A DNA stretch of 8,004 nt from Pseudomonadota bacterium (GCA_023459535.1 JAEWTK010000281.1:1-8004); one strand, 5' to 3'; shown: positions 1 to 6,948, counted from the first letter of the stretch. The notes: generated by a model not told the origin, from the sequence alone. Numbers and translations are program-made.

Positions 1-1934
1 TCCAGGATGCCCTGCGTACAACGCCTGGCATTACCTTTGGTAGCGGTGAAGGCGGTATCGCTGTTGGCGACCGCCCGTTCATTCGCGGCTTTGATTCCGG
101 TTCCTCAATCTATGTCGACGGTCTGCGCGACCTCGGCACCCAGACCCGTGAAATCTTCGCGATCGAGCAGATGGAAGTCATCAAGGGCCCGAGCGGTGCC
201 TATGACGGCCGTGGCTCTGCCGGCGGTAGCATCAATATCGTCAGCAAGCAGGCAAAGGCCGGTAATTTTGCCCGCGGTTCGCTTGGCATTGGTACCGATG
301 ACTACCGGCGTGCGTCTGTCGACGGTAATTTTATGCTGGGCGACAACGCCGCCTTCCGTCTGGTCGGTATGGTGCATGAGGCTGACACACCGGGGCGCGA
401 CAATGTCGAGGTTGAACGCTGGGGCGTCATGCCATCCATCACGCTGGGGCTGGACTCGCCGACCAAGTTCACCGCTAGCTGGTATCACTTCGAGACCGAC
501 GATGTGCCGGACTGGGGTTTGCCGTACATCCAGAACGCAGACGGCATTCCGCGCGGCAAGCCGATCAGCGTCAGCAAGGACAACTGGTATGGTGTCGACA
601 GTCGTGATTTCCATGAAACCCAAGCCGATATCGGTACGGCCAAGATCGAGCATGCCTTTAACGACAATGTGACCCTGCGCAACACTACCCGCTACGGTGT
701 GTCGGAGAATGATTACTTCCTGACTCGGCCGAATGTCAGTTCCGCACAATTTGCTGCAGGACAGGTAAGCCGTAGTAATAGCCGAAACCGCGATGCCAAG
801 ACCGAAACGCTGGCCAACCTGACCGACATCACGGTCAAGTTCGACACTGGTATGGTCAAGCATGTGCTGAACTCCGGCATTGAGTTCAGCAAGGAAGAAA
901 CGACTAACAAGACCTACACGGGCGGTACGCTCTCGGCGGCAGACGCGCTCGCCAACGCCTACGATCCCAACCCGAATGTCGCATATGCGCCGGTGGTCAG
1001 AAACCCGTTCGCCAGCTTTGAAGCGGAGACGCTAAACAGATCGGCTTATGTTTTCGACAGCATGGAGCTGAATGAGCAGTGGTTGCTGAATGCTGGTGTG
1101 CGTCACGATAACTATCGTAATGAAATTCGTAATCAGAATACTGCTACCGGTGTAGTGACCGGCGAGTTGGAAAACGATGAGAGCTTCTGGAACTATCAGC
1201 TCGGTGTTGTTTATCGCCTGCAGCCGAACGGATCATTGTATGCAACTTATGCGACCTCCTCCTCGCCGGTTGGCTTGGCCAACGGCCAGAACACTTATGA
1301 AAGCAGCTTGAACCTGAATTCAGAAAATCTGGCACCGGAACGCAGCAAGACCTTCGAAATCGGCACTAAATGGGACGTGCTGGAAGACTTGGCATTGACT
1401 GCGGCGGTATTCCGTACCGAGAAGAGCAATGCCCGTGTCGAACTGGCCGGTGGTGTCGAAAACGATGGCGAAGCGCTGGTCAAGGGCTTCGAGCTGGGTG
1501 CGATCGGCAAGATCACCAGCAAGTGGCAGGTGTTTGCTGGCTATACCTATCTCGACGCCGAGCAGACCAAGGTCGGCGATGGCACGGACCCGAACCAGAC
1601 CGGCTCGGCTTCGACCAAGGGCAAGCAGCTGGCCGGTATTGCGAAGAACAGCGCCAGCATCTGGACGACCTATAAGCTGCTGCCGCAATTCACTGTCGGT
1701 GGCGGTGCTTTCTACATGGACAAGGTGTATTCGGACCCGAGCAACAACGGCTATGTGCCTTCCTATGTGCGTTGGGATGCGATGGCCAAGTATGACTTCA
1801 GCAAGAATCTGGATCTGCAACTCAACATTCAGAATCTGACCGACGAACGCTACTATAGCGCAACCTATTATCGTCACTATGCGGTCGTGGCACCGGGCCG
1901 TTCCGGTTTCCTGACGCTGAACCTGAAATACTAA
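1..1934 (+). CDS. fiu: TonB-dependent catecholate siderophore receptor, Fiu/PiuA type (5' end outside window)
   Basis: Outer-membrane beta-barrel receptor that would import ferric catecholate siderophores using TonB energy. The reading frame is open from base 3 and gives 643 visible residues; the signal peptide, TonB box and first part of the plug lie upstream of the window. The plug is seen at visible residues about 1-80, with RGFDSGSSIYVDGLRD and then MEVIKGPSGAYDGRGSAGG and NIVSK, the hallmark end of TonB-receptor plugs. The rest is barrel-like, with alternating aromatic strands. It closes with NLTDERYYSATYYRH and a GFLTLNLKY end, an aromatic C-terminal strand as needed for outer-membrane insertion. 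Family members are roughly 700-780 residues, so about 100 are missing. The PiuC/YbiX-type gene directly downstream supports the Fiu/PiuA assignment over other siderophore receptors. The exact ligand is inference. Any Fur-controlled promoter would be off the left edge. Confidence 0.93.
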   Translation, partial: QDALRTTPGITFGSGEGGIAVGDRPFIRGFDSGSSIYVDGLRDLGTQTREIFAIEQMEVIKGPSGAYDGRGSAGGSINIVSKQAKAGNFARGSLGIGTDDYRRASVDGNFMLGDNAAFRLVGMVHEADTPGRDNVEVERWGVMPSITLGLDSPTKFTASWYHFETDDVPDWGLPYIQNADGIPRGKPISVSKDNWYGVDSRDFHETQADIGTAKIEHAFNDNVTLRNTTRYGVSENDYFLTRPNVSSAQFAAGQVSRSNSRNRDAKTETLANLTDITVKFDTGMVKHVLNSGIEFSKEETTNKTYTGGTLSAADALANAYDPNPNVAYAPVVRNPFASFEAETLNRSAYVFDSMELNEQWLLNAGVRHDNYRNEIRNQNTATGVVTGELENDESFWNYQLGVVYRLQPNGSLYATYATSSSPVGLANGQNTYESSLNLNSENLAPERSKTFEIGTKWDVLEDLALTAAVFRTEKSNARVELAGGVENDGEALVKGFELGAIGKITSKWQVFAGYTYLDAEQTKVGDGTDPNQTGSASTKGKQLAGIAKNSASIWTTYKLLPQFTVGGGAFYMDKVYSDPSNNGYVPSYVRWDAMAKYDFSKNLDLQLNIQNLTDERYYSATYYRHYAVVAPGRSGFLTLNLKY

Positions 1935-1945
1935 TTATTATGAAA

Positions 1946-1960
1946 CCGGCCAAAAGCCGG
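1946..1960 (+). other. Short GC hairpin after the receptor stop
   Basis: CCGGC (1946-1950) and GCCGG (1956-1960) form a 5-bp stem with a CAAAA loop, 11 bases after the receptor stop codon. It has no T-run of its own and lies just before the strong terminator at 1972. It may protect the receptor mRNA 3' end or may be incidental. Confidence 0.35.
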
Positions 1961-1971
1961 AGGATTATGAC

Positions 1972-2001
1972 CCCTGCAAACGACCGTTTGCAGGGTTTTT
2001 T
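1972..2001 (+). terminator. Rho-independent terminator of the siderophore receptor gene
   Basis: A perfect 10-bp stem, CCCTGCAAAC (1972-1981) with GTTTGCAGGG (1986-1995), has a 4-base GACC loop and is followed at once by six T residues (1996-2001) and then GTTT. This is a textbook intrinsic terminator 37 bases after the receptor stop. It separates the receptor from the dioxygenase gene at 2049, which must therefore rely on read-through or its own promoter. Confidence 0.9.
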
Positions 2002-2004
2002 GTT

Positions 2005-2013
2005 TGGTACACT
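2005..2013 (+). promoter_or_regulatory. Possible extended -10 promoter for piuC
   Basis: TGGTACACT fits an extended -10 element (TGn followed by TACACT, 4 of 6 matches to TATAAT). It lies 35 bases before the piuC start and just after the receptor terminator. The -35 position would fall inside the terminator stem and matches poorly. I propose it only because the terminator upstream implies that piuC may need its own start site. No clear Fur box is seen in this short gap. Confidence 0.22.
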
Positions 2014-2048
2014 GCGAATCTGCAGATTTTTGAAAAGGGCGGGCTGAC

Positions 2049-2732
2049 ATGCTGATTGAAATACCGAATGTGCTGAGCAAGAAGCAGGTGGCGCAATGCC
2101 GCCAGTTGATGGATGCTGCCGAGTGGGTGGACGGCAACGTGACGTCCGGTAGCCAGTCGGCGCTGGCAAAGAATAATCTGCAACTACCGGAAGGCTCGCC
2201 GGTGGCGCGTCAGATCGGCGATCTGATCCAGGATGCGCTGGGCGCCAATCCCCTGTTCATCTCAGCGGCCTTGCCGCTCAAGGTGTTTCCGCCGCTGTTC
2301 AACCGCTATACCAACGGGCAGACCTTCGGCATTCATGTCGACAATGCCATCCGTCACTTGCGCGGCAGTAATTTCCGCATCCGCAGTGACCTGTCAGCGA
2401 CCCTATTTTTCTCCGAACCGCAGGATTATGAGGGTGGCGTGCTGACCATCGAGGATACCTTCGGCAAGCAGGAAGTGAAGCTGGCCGCTGGTTCCATGGT
2501 GTTGTACCCGTCCAGCAGCCTGCATCAGGTGACGCCGGTGACACGCGGCGTGCGCGTGGCATCGTTCTTCTGGATGCAGAGCATGGTGCGCGACGACAGT
2601 CAGCGTGCGCTGCTGTTCCGGATGGACCGCACCATACAACAATTGGTGAGCGAGCGCGGCAATGACGATGCCGAGGTCATCAGTTTGACCGGCATCTATC
2701 ACAACCTGTTGCGCATGTGGGCTGACAGCTGA
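2049..2732 (+). CDS. piuC: PKHD-type Fe(II)/2-oxoglutarate-dependent dioxygenase, PiuC/YbiX family
   Basis: Cytoplasmic non-heme iron oxygenase of the PiuC/YbiX family. Its substrate is not established, but it is consistently linked to catecholate-siderophore uptake loci. The 227-residue length matches the family (about 225-227). The Fe-binding facial triad is visible as H96 and D98 in [10 protein letters not shown] and H159 in [10 protein letters not shown], and R169 is the expected 2-oxoglutarate carboxylate ligand. The double-stranded beta-helix core spans roughly residues 85-175 ([37 protein letters not shown]). The tail after about residue 180 is the helical C-terminal extension of the family. 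AAGGG at 2035-2039 serves as a ribosome site 9 bases before the ATG. It follows the Fiu-like receptor, as in E. coli fiu-ybiX and P. aeruginosa piuA-piuC, and converges with gluQ. It looks intact, with all catalytic residues present. Confidence 0.95.
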   Translation: MLIEIPNVLSKKQVAQCRQLMDAAEWVDGNVTSGSQSALAKNNLQLPEGSPVARQIGDLIQDALGANPLFISAALPLKVFPPLFNRYTNGQTFGIHVDNAIRHLRGSNFRIRSDLSATLFFSEPQDYEGGVLTIEDTFGKQEVKLAAGSMVLYPSSSLHQVTPVTRGVRVASFFWMQSMVRDDSQRALLFRMDRTIQQLVSERGNDDAEVISLTGIYHNLLRMWADS

Positions 2733-2744
2733 AGCCGGTCAGCC
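2720..2744. repeat. Inverted repeat over the convergent piuC and gluQ stop codons
   Basis: GGCTGAC (2720-2726) pairs with GTCAGCC (2738-2744), a 7-bp stem with an 11-base loop. The piuC stop (2730-2732) lies in the loop and the gluQ stop (2739-2741, read on the minus strand) lies in the right arm. Neither side has a T-run, so it is at best a weak bidirectional 3'-end hairpin between the two convergent genes. Confidence 0.35.
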
Positions 2745-3623
2745 TGCGGACAACTTTGTCGGTTTGATACGGCTCAGCTGCCAGTTTTGATCCGCCCACT
2801 GCCAGATGTCGGCCAGCGGCGCGTTGCGGATTGTCGCTGGCGGAGACTGCTGCAGAAAATCCAGTGCCTGCCAGAGCTGGGTAGCCGGTTGCCGGTCATC
2901 GACTGCCGCCGCCTGCGTCTGCTTGCTGAGTTTTTCCCCTTGCGCATTGAGCACGACCGGGATGTGGGCGTAATGCATCGCCGGCAGCCCCAGTACTTGC
3001 TGCAGATAGATCTGGCGCGGGGTTGAATCCAGCAGGTCGGCACCGCGTACCACATGGGTGATGCCCTGGTCCGCGTCATCGACGACGACCGCCAGCTGAT
3101 AGGCATAGAAACCATCCGCTCGTTTCAGGACGAAATCGCCGATATCTCGTGCCAGATTCTGTGCGATATGGCTCTGGATGGCGTCATCGAAGCCGATCGT
3201 GCGGTCTTCGGTTCTGATGCGCCAGGCGCGGGCGTTTTTGCCGGGCGGCAAGCCGTTGCGGCAAGTGCCAGGGTAGATGGCACCTTCGATGCCGTGAATG
3301 GCGGAATCGGCAATTTCCTTGCGCGTACAGCCGCAAGGGTAGAGCAGTCCACTCTGATGCAGCTTCGATAGTGCTCCGGCATACAAGTCGTCGCGATCAC
3401 TTTGGTAGATCACCGGCCCATCCCATTCGAAACCGAAGGCTTCCAGGCTGCGCAGTATGGAATCAGCGGCACCTGGCATGTTGCGCTGCGTATCCAGATC
3501 CTCCATGCGTAACAACCATTCCCCTCGCTGTTGTCTTGCCTCCAGGTAACTGGCGACAGCTGCTACTAGTGAGCCGAAATGCAGCGGCCCGGTGGGGGAG
3601 GGAGCGAAGCGGCCACGATACAT
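2739..3623 (-). CDS. gluQ: Glutamyl-Q tRNA(Asp) synthetase
   Basis: Truncated glutamyl-tRNA synthetase paralogue that activates glutamate and attaches it to the queuosine at position 34 of tRNA-Asp instead of to a tRNA 3' end. The 294-residue protein carries only the catalytic Rossmann core and lacks the anticodon-binding domain, as expected for GluQ. The class I signature is at residues 8-19 (PSPTGPLHFGSL, the HIGH-like motif) and the KMSKS-like loop is KLSKQ at 231-235. The zinc site is visible as C97, C99, Y117 and C121 (YPCGC, then YPGTC). I chose the ATG at 3621-3623 because MYRGRFAPSPTG matches the family N-terminus. The frame stays open a further 27 codons upstream, but that part overlaps the DUF3301 gene. 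The start is 8 bases after the DUF3301 stop with only a weak GAG ribosome site, which suggests translational coupling in a two-gene operon. Confidence 0.95.
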   Translation of the reverse strand: MYRGRFAPSPTGPLHFGSLVAAVASYLEARQQRGEWLLRMEDLDTQRNMPGAADSILRSLEAFGFEWDGPVIYQSDRDDLYAGALSKLHQSGLLYPCGCTRKEIADSAIHGIEGAIYPGTCRNGLPPGKNARAWRIRTEDRTIGFDDAIQSHIAQNLARDIGDFVLKRADGFYAYQLAVVVDDADQGITHVVRGADLLDSTPRQIYLQQVLGLPAMHYAHIPVVLNAQGEKLSKQTQAAAVDDRQPATQLWQALDFLQQSPPATIRNAPLADIWQWADQNWQLSRIKPTKLSAG

Positions 3624-3631
3624 GGAGCAGC

Positions 3632-3943
3632 TCAGTACAGGGGTTGCAGATAGGGTGGGATATGCCAGGATTGCAACTGTTTGCCCAGTAGTACCAGGTG
3701 ACACGGCAGACGGTCGCTGCCGTCGGTGCTGACTTCAAACTCATAGGTGCGCATGACCCTTGCCTGGCCGCGGCTGTTGCGTCCCAGCCGGATTTTGCTG
3801 CAGGAAACCGTTTCATCCAGCAATTGCAGGTTCCAGCGCTGGGCCAGTTCATGTCCGGTTTGGATGGCTTTTTCCCGGCTGGTGATGCTGTCAAACCAGA
3901 ACCAGGCGATGAACAGCATGAGAACAATGAGTGATATTTCCAA
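3632..3943 (-). CDS. DUF3301 family membrane-anchored protein
   Basis: A 103-residue protein of the DUF3301 family, function unknown. Residues 4-17 (SLIVLMLFIAWFWF) are hydrophobic and aromatic and should form one N-terminal membrane anchor. A short polar cytoplasmic or periplasmic domain follows, containing ALAQRWNLQLLDETV-like sequence (here HELAQRWNLQLLDETVS), then RTYEFEVSTDG and a tryptophan-containing end near LQSWHIPPY, typical of the family. The start is a TTG at 3941-3943. AGGG at 3951-3954 (minus strand AGGG) is 7 bases upstream, and the start places the hydrophobic segment right at the N-terminus as in homologues. It is the first gene of a unit with gluQ, 8 bases apart. The family assignment is from recalled sequence pattern; orientation in the membrane is not determined here. 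Confidence 0.85.
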   Translation of the reverse strand: MEISLIVLMLFIAWFWFDSITSREKAIQTGHELAQRWNLQLLDETVSCSKIRLGRNSRGQARVMRTYEFEVSTDGSDRLPCHLVLLGKQLQSWHIPPYLQPLY

Positions 3944-4013
3944 GAGATAACCCTGTTTCTGCGATATGTGAAATTTCCGTGAAAAACTTTAATGATCCGG
4001 AAGAATGTCCGAT

Positions 4014-4041
4014 ATTATTGGAGGCGGTTGATGATTATCAA
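4014..4041 (-). promoter_or_regulatory. Sigma70-like promoter for the DUF3301-gluQ unit
   Basis: Read on the minus strand, TTGATA (4036-4041; 5 of 6 to TTGACA) and AATAAT (4014-4019; 5 of 6 to TATAAT) are separated by 16 bases. Transcription would begin near 4007, leaving a leader of about 65 bases before the TTG start at 3943. It sits in the most AT-rich part of the gap, which strengthens the call. No activity evidence is available from sequence alone. Confidence 0.5.
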
Positions 4042-4083
4042 GATATATTTCTGAATCAAGTTGTAGACTATAAAGATATGGGA

Positions 4084-4102
4084 CGGCCCTTCGCCGGGTT
4101 TT
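4084..4102 (+). other. Weak hairpin with short T-run in the 3944-4155 gap
   Basis: CGGC (4084-4087) pairs with GCCG (4093-4096) around a CCTTC loop, followed by GG and four T residues (4099-4102). It resembles a weak intrinsic terminator on the plus strand, but no gene with a convincing start precedes it. The rest of the 3944-4155 gap is AT-rich and holds the minus-strand promoter at 4014-4041. Apart from these I see nothing supportable in it. Confidence 0.25.
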
Positions 4103-4155
4103 GTATACGGTGACGCGCCCGCACCTGGGTTGAATTGGATTGAGGATGGAAATGC

Positions 4156-4881
4156 ATGGCTTCAAGTGGCTTGGCTGAGGTTTCACCTTTGATGGCGAAT
4201 GAAACTATGACGAAAGACCGTGAACAGGAGGCATTGAGCGCCTACCTGAATCTTTTGAAAATCAAGGGCGCGGATCAAACTGCACTCGACAAGCGCCGCA
4301 AGTTTCTGGATCGGCTTTTTCCGGCAATGCGCGGCGTAGCGCATGAAGGTGCCGCATATCGAAAGGTGGTCGAGAAGGTTCTGAACGAAACCGACAAACT
4401 AGAGTGGCCGTTCAGCCTGGCAGTTGCGCGTGAATATTTTCATTTCTGGATCAGGGATTTCAAATCCATCGCCGCACTGACCGCCGATGCTGAATTCAAT
4501 GTAAATCCGATCGACTGGCAACCGGTCGATCTGGATATCAAGGTCTTGTGGCAGACTCTGGACAAGGCTAAGTTCGATACGGTGGAAAACTGGCCAATCA
4601 AGGCCTATTCACTGGCATTGCGACAGGCCGGTGCAGAGCAGGCGCTGGTGGATACGCGGGTCAAACTGGTGAAGATTTTACTGATCCGCTTGCGTGATGC
4701 ACCACAGAAGTCGAGCAGGCATTACCGGATCGCTGTAGATGCTACCGTGCCGTTGTTCGAGAAAAACGACACCCGACGGCTGTTCTTTGCCGTTGTCCGT
4801 GAGTTCTATTATTTCTGGATCGGCGACCCTGATGCTGCGAGTCGCATCGGCCAGTCCCCAACCACTACTAGCTACGTTTGA
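4156..4881 (+). CDS. Hypothetical protein with two tandem copies of an approximately 80-residue helical unit
   Basis: I do not recognise this 241-residue protein. It has no signal peptide or membrane segment, and looks soluble, charged and largely alpha-helical. An internal duplication is visible. Residues 29-108 align with 150-231, with only two one-residue shifts. AY, then GADQ matches GAEQ, then D-x-R-x-K, YRK matches YRI, and AVAREYFHFWIRD (89-101) matches AVVREFYYFWIGD (212-224), each followed by an alanine-rich turn. A linker (109-149) rich in W, D and P joins the copies. The ATG at 4156 has GAGG at 4142-4145 and GGA at 4148-4150 upstream. ATGs at 4192 and 4207 are possible later starts but have poorer ribosome sites, and the first 17 residues are outside the repeats. 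It is read away from the DUF3301-gluQ unit and converges with the phosphotransferase gene. Codon use is like its neighbours. Confidence 0.85.
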   Translation: MASSGLAEVSPLMANETMTKDREQEALSAYLNLLKIKGADQTALDKRRKFLDRLFPAMRGVAHEGAAYRKVVEKVLNETDKLEWPFSLAVAREYFHFWIRDFKSIAALTADAEFNVNPIDWQPVDLDIKVLWQTLDKAKFDTVENWPIKAYSLALRQAGAEQALVDTRVKLVKILLIRLRDAPQKSSRHYRIAVDATVPLFEKNDTRRLFFAVVREFYYFWIGDPDAASRIGQSPTTTSYV

Positions 4882-4890
4882 TGTGAGGAT

Positions 4891-4913
4891 GTCAGGGCGT
4901 GCTTCAGGCTGAC
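4891..4913. repeat. Weak inverted repeat between convergent genes
   Basis: GTCAG (4891-4895) and CTGAC (4909-4913) form a 5-bp stem with a 13-base loop in the 45-base gap between the convergent genes ending at 4881 and 4927. There is no T-run on either strand. It contains TCAGGGCGTG (4892-4901), which recurs in another 3'-end hairpin at 7853-7862. Its function as a terminator is doubtful. Confidence 0.25.
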
Positions 4914-4926
4914 TCCAGCTTTGAGC

Positions 4927-6417
4927 TTAGTCGACCTTGCCCAGCCTGTCTTCCAGCGCATCGACCAGCGTGTGCAAGATTTTGATGCGTGCGTAATTCT
5001 TGTCATTCGCCTCGATCAGTGTCCACGGTGCATGGCCGGTGCTGGTACGGTCTACCATGTCACTGGCAGCGATCTGATAGGCATCCCATTTGTCCCGGTT
5101 ACGCCAGTCCTCCTCGGTAATCTTGAAGCGTTTGAATGAAATCTCCTGGCGCTCCTCAAAGCGTCTCAGTTGTTCTTCCTGGCTGATTTGCAGCCAGAAT
5201 TTGACGATCAGCGTGTCGTTTTCGATCAGTTGTGACTCGAAGTCGTTGATCTCTGCATAGGCGCGCATCCAGTCCTGTTCGCTGCAATAACCTTCTACCC
5301 GTTCTACCAGCACGCGACCGTACCATGAACGGTCAAAGATCGTGATGCGGCCTTTGCCCGGAATATGGCGCCAGAAACGCCACAGGTATGGTTGTGCGAG
5401 TTCTTCATCAGTGGGTGCGGCAATCGGGATTACCTTGTAAAAACGTGCATCGACCGCATGCGTGATGCGGCGGATGCTGCCGCCCTTGCCAGCGGCGTCG
5501 GCACCTTCGAAGACGATGACCAGCGACATATCCTTGAACTTCGGATGCCGGGTCAGCAGGTTAATCTTGCGCTGATATTTTTCCAGCTGCTTTGTGTAAT
5601 CATCCTTGTCGAGTGATTTGCCCAGATCCAGCGTGTTGAGGATATGCAGCTTGTCAATCGGCTGCAGGATGGGCGCGGCAACGCTCCTGTTGTTGCCGTT
5701 TGTTTTGTTATCCAGCTGTTTTCTGATGGCATCCCGGATGTAGCTGCCGGCAGTCAGATTGCGATAATTGGCGTCATAGCCTTCGATGATGATCCAGGGC
5801 GCGTTGGCGGTGCTGGTTTCGCGGATGACATGCCCGCTGATCTGGCGGAACTTGTCATACAGTTTGAGGTGATGCAGATCGCGCTCGGTCACGCGCCAGC
5901 TGGTCTTCGGATTTTTCTGCAGGTCGTGGATGCGGGCTTTCTGCTTTTCCTTGGAAAGATGGAACCAGAACTTGATGAGCAGGGCGCCTTCGTCCGTCAG
6001 CATGCGCTCGAAGCGCACGATGTCCTCCAGCGCATTGTCGAGCTCTTCATCCTTGCTTTCGCCGTAGGCGCGGCTGATGATGGGCGCGGTATACCAGGAG
6101 CCGAAAAAGATGCCGATCTCGCCCTTGGGAGGCAGCTGACGCCAGAAGCGCCACATCGGTGGCCGGGAAGCCTCTTCTTCATTTGGCGGCCCAAAGGCGC
6201 AGGTGGTGATGCGGCGCGGGTCCATCCATTCATTGAGCAGGTTGGCGACCTCGCCCTTGCCGGCGCCGTCGACGCCACCGATCAGGATGATGACCGGGAA
6301 ACGCTTGCTTTCGGCCAGGTCGAACTGCGCGTCCAGCAGTGCTTCGCGCAGTTTTGCCACTTCCTTTTTATAGACGTCCTTGGCAATCTGATGCCCAAGT
6401 TCTGCGGATTCGAACAT
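4927..6417 (-). CDS. pap: Polyphosphate:AMP phosphotransferase (two-domain PPK2, class II)
   Basis: Cytoplasmic enzyme that transfers phosphate from polyphosphate to AMP, giving ADP, and so links polyphosphate reserves to nucleotide energy charge. The 496 residues contain two fused PPK2 domains. The N-terminal domain (about 15-235) has Walker A GGVDGAGKGE (47-56) and the lid segment WRVTERDLHH. The C-terminal domain (about 270-490) has Walker A EGADAAGKGG (304-313), Walker B FDRSWYGR (361-368) and TSTGHAPW (458-465), mirrored by TSTANAPW at 201-208. The N-terminal Walker B reads FFGSWY (104-109), with glycine where the C-terminal copy has the catalytic aspartate D362. The C-terminal domain is therefore the likely active one, as in known class II members such as the P. 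aeruginosa and Acinetobacter enzymes. A good ribosome site, AAGGAA (6423-6428, minus strand), precedes the ATG. It lies 72 bases after a DUF4174 gene on the same strand. Confidence 0.95.
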   Translation of the reverse strand: MFESAELGHQIAKDVYKKEVAKLREALLDAQFDLAESKRFPVIILIGGVDGAGKGEVANLLNEWMDPRRITTCAFGPPNEEEASRPPMWRFWRQLPPKGEIGIFFGSWYTAPIISRAYGESKDEELDNALEDIVRFERMLTDEGALLIKFWFHLSKEKQKARIHDLQKNPKTSWRVTERDLHHLKLYDKFRQISGHVIRETSTANAPWIIIEGYDANYRNLTAGSYIRDAIRKQLDNKTNGNNRSVAAPILQPIDKLHILNTLDLGKSLDKDDYTKQLEKYQRKINLLTRHPKFKDMSLVIVFEGADAAGKGGSIRRITHAVDARFYKVIPIAAPTDEELAQPYLWRFWRHIPGKGRITIFDRSWYGRVLVERVEGYCSEQDWMRAYAEINDFESQLIENDTLIVKFWLQISQEEQLRRFEERQEISFKRFKITEEDWRNRDKWDAYQIAASDMVDRTSTGHAPWTLIEANDKNYARIKILHTLVDALEDRLGKVD

Positions 6418-6466
6418 GCTGGTTCCTTGATGGATGACAATATCGGTTTGATGCCATGTTGCATAA

Positions 6467-6504
6467 AACCGGCAGCCATGTAAATCGGATTATTGCTGCC
6501 GGTT
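6467..6504 (-). terminator. Inverted repeat over the DUF4174 stop, possible terminator or attenuator before pap
   Basis: AACCGGCAGC (6467-6476) and GCTGCCGGTT (6495-6504) are perfect 10-bp reverse complements separated by 18 bases; two further G-U pairs are possible. Read on the minus strand, the stem begins inside the last codons of the DUF4174 gene, its stop (6490-6492) is in the loop, and the second arm ends in a run of four T residues followed by ATG. The large loop and short T-run make it a weak terminator. Because translating ribosomes would cover the first arm, partial termination or attenuation ahead of pap is possible. Confidence 0.5.
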
Positions 6505-6948
6505 CCGTCGCATTGGCATGCCATCGATCAACTGGAAGATGTTCTGCAGGCTGACGAGGTCTTCAGTGTGCAGTTTGATTCCGCCATCCAGACCGACCAG
6601 AAAGATGGCTGCTTTGTATGGCGCTTTGAGATTGAGGCTGTTCAGCAGCAACAGATTCTGCTGGTCATCAAGCGGCTGGCCATCACGCCAGGTTTTGCCG
6701 TTGATGATTTCGTAGTGCACCATGAGTCGTTCTGCGAAGGCTTGCCGGTTCTCGTGTTGTTGCGTGGCTGATCTGATATTTGTGAGCATGGGGTGGTCGA
6801 CCGTGGGGACGCTGATGATCAACACCCGATGTTTCCAGAGTTCGGCTTCCAGCGGATGATCAGTTTGCGGGGTGGCATGAACTGATGCGCACAAAAACAG
6901 TGCGAGCCAGAACAGAAACTTGAATTTGTGCTGCAGCATGATAGTCAT
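6490..6948 (-). CDS. DUF4174 domain-containing exported protein
   Basis: A predicted secreted or periplasmic protein of the DUF4174 family, whose biochemical role is unknown. From the ATG at 6948 it is 152 residues. Residues 1-25 form a signal peptide: a basic start, hydrophobic FLFWLALFLCA, then SVHA before the likely cleavage site. The mature domain opens at LWKHRVLIISVP (37-48) and ends with AIFLVGLDGGIKL (114-126) and LIDGMPMRR (140-148). The GLDGG-K and ID-x-MPMRR pattern is characteristic of the family, which resembles a small thioredoxin-like fold. No CxxC pair is visible. The frame is also open to a TTG at 6975, but that codon is at or near the expected transcription start of the promoter at 6976-7005, so the ATG at 6948 or 6939 is preferred. 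No start has a clear Shine-Dalgarno. It is the upstream gene of a pair with pap. Confidence 0.8.
   Translation of the reverse strand: MTIMLQHKFKFLFWLALFLCASVHATPQTDHPLEAELWKHRVLIISVPTVDHPMLTNIRSATQQHENRQAFAERLMVHYEIINGKTWRDGQPLDDQQNLLLLNSLNLKAPYKAAIFLVGLDGGIKLHTEDLVSLQNIFQLIDGMPMRRNRQQ

Noticed and set aside
105..863. Long open frame antisense to the siderophore receptor (252 codons)
   Set aside because: It overlaps a clear TonB-receptor reading frame with recognisable plug and barrel sequence. Its translation matches no family I know and looks like the mirror of high-GC codon bias.
1320..1877. Antisense open frame of 185 codons within the receptor barrel
   Set aside because: Shadow of the receptor frame; there is no ribosome site, and its repetitive R/H/V/A composition is typical of antisense frames in GC-rich genes.
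3624..3704. N-terminal extension of GluQ by 27 residues
   Set aside because: The extension overlaps the DUF3301 coding sequence, and family members begin close to the YRGRFAPSPTG segment, so the ATG at 3623 is the better start.
3931..4113. Possible 60-residue plus-strand protein (or 45 residues from a GTG at 3979)
   Set aside because: The translation is not obviously unnatural, but there is no ribosome site. It overlaps the start of the DUF3301 gene and its promoter, and the start codons are GTG only.
5644..6483. Plus-strand open frame of 279 codons opposite pap
   Set aside because: It lies opposite strongly conserved PPK2 motifs, its translation shows no family motifs, and it is best explained as an antisense shadow.
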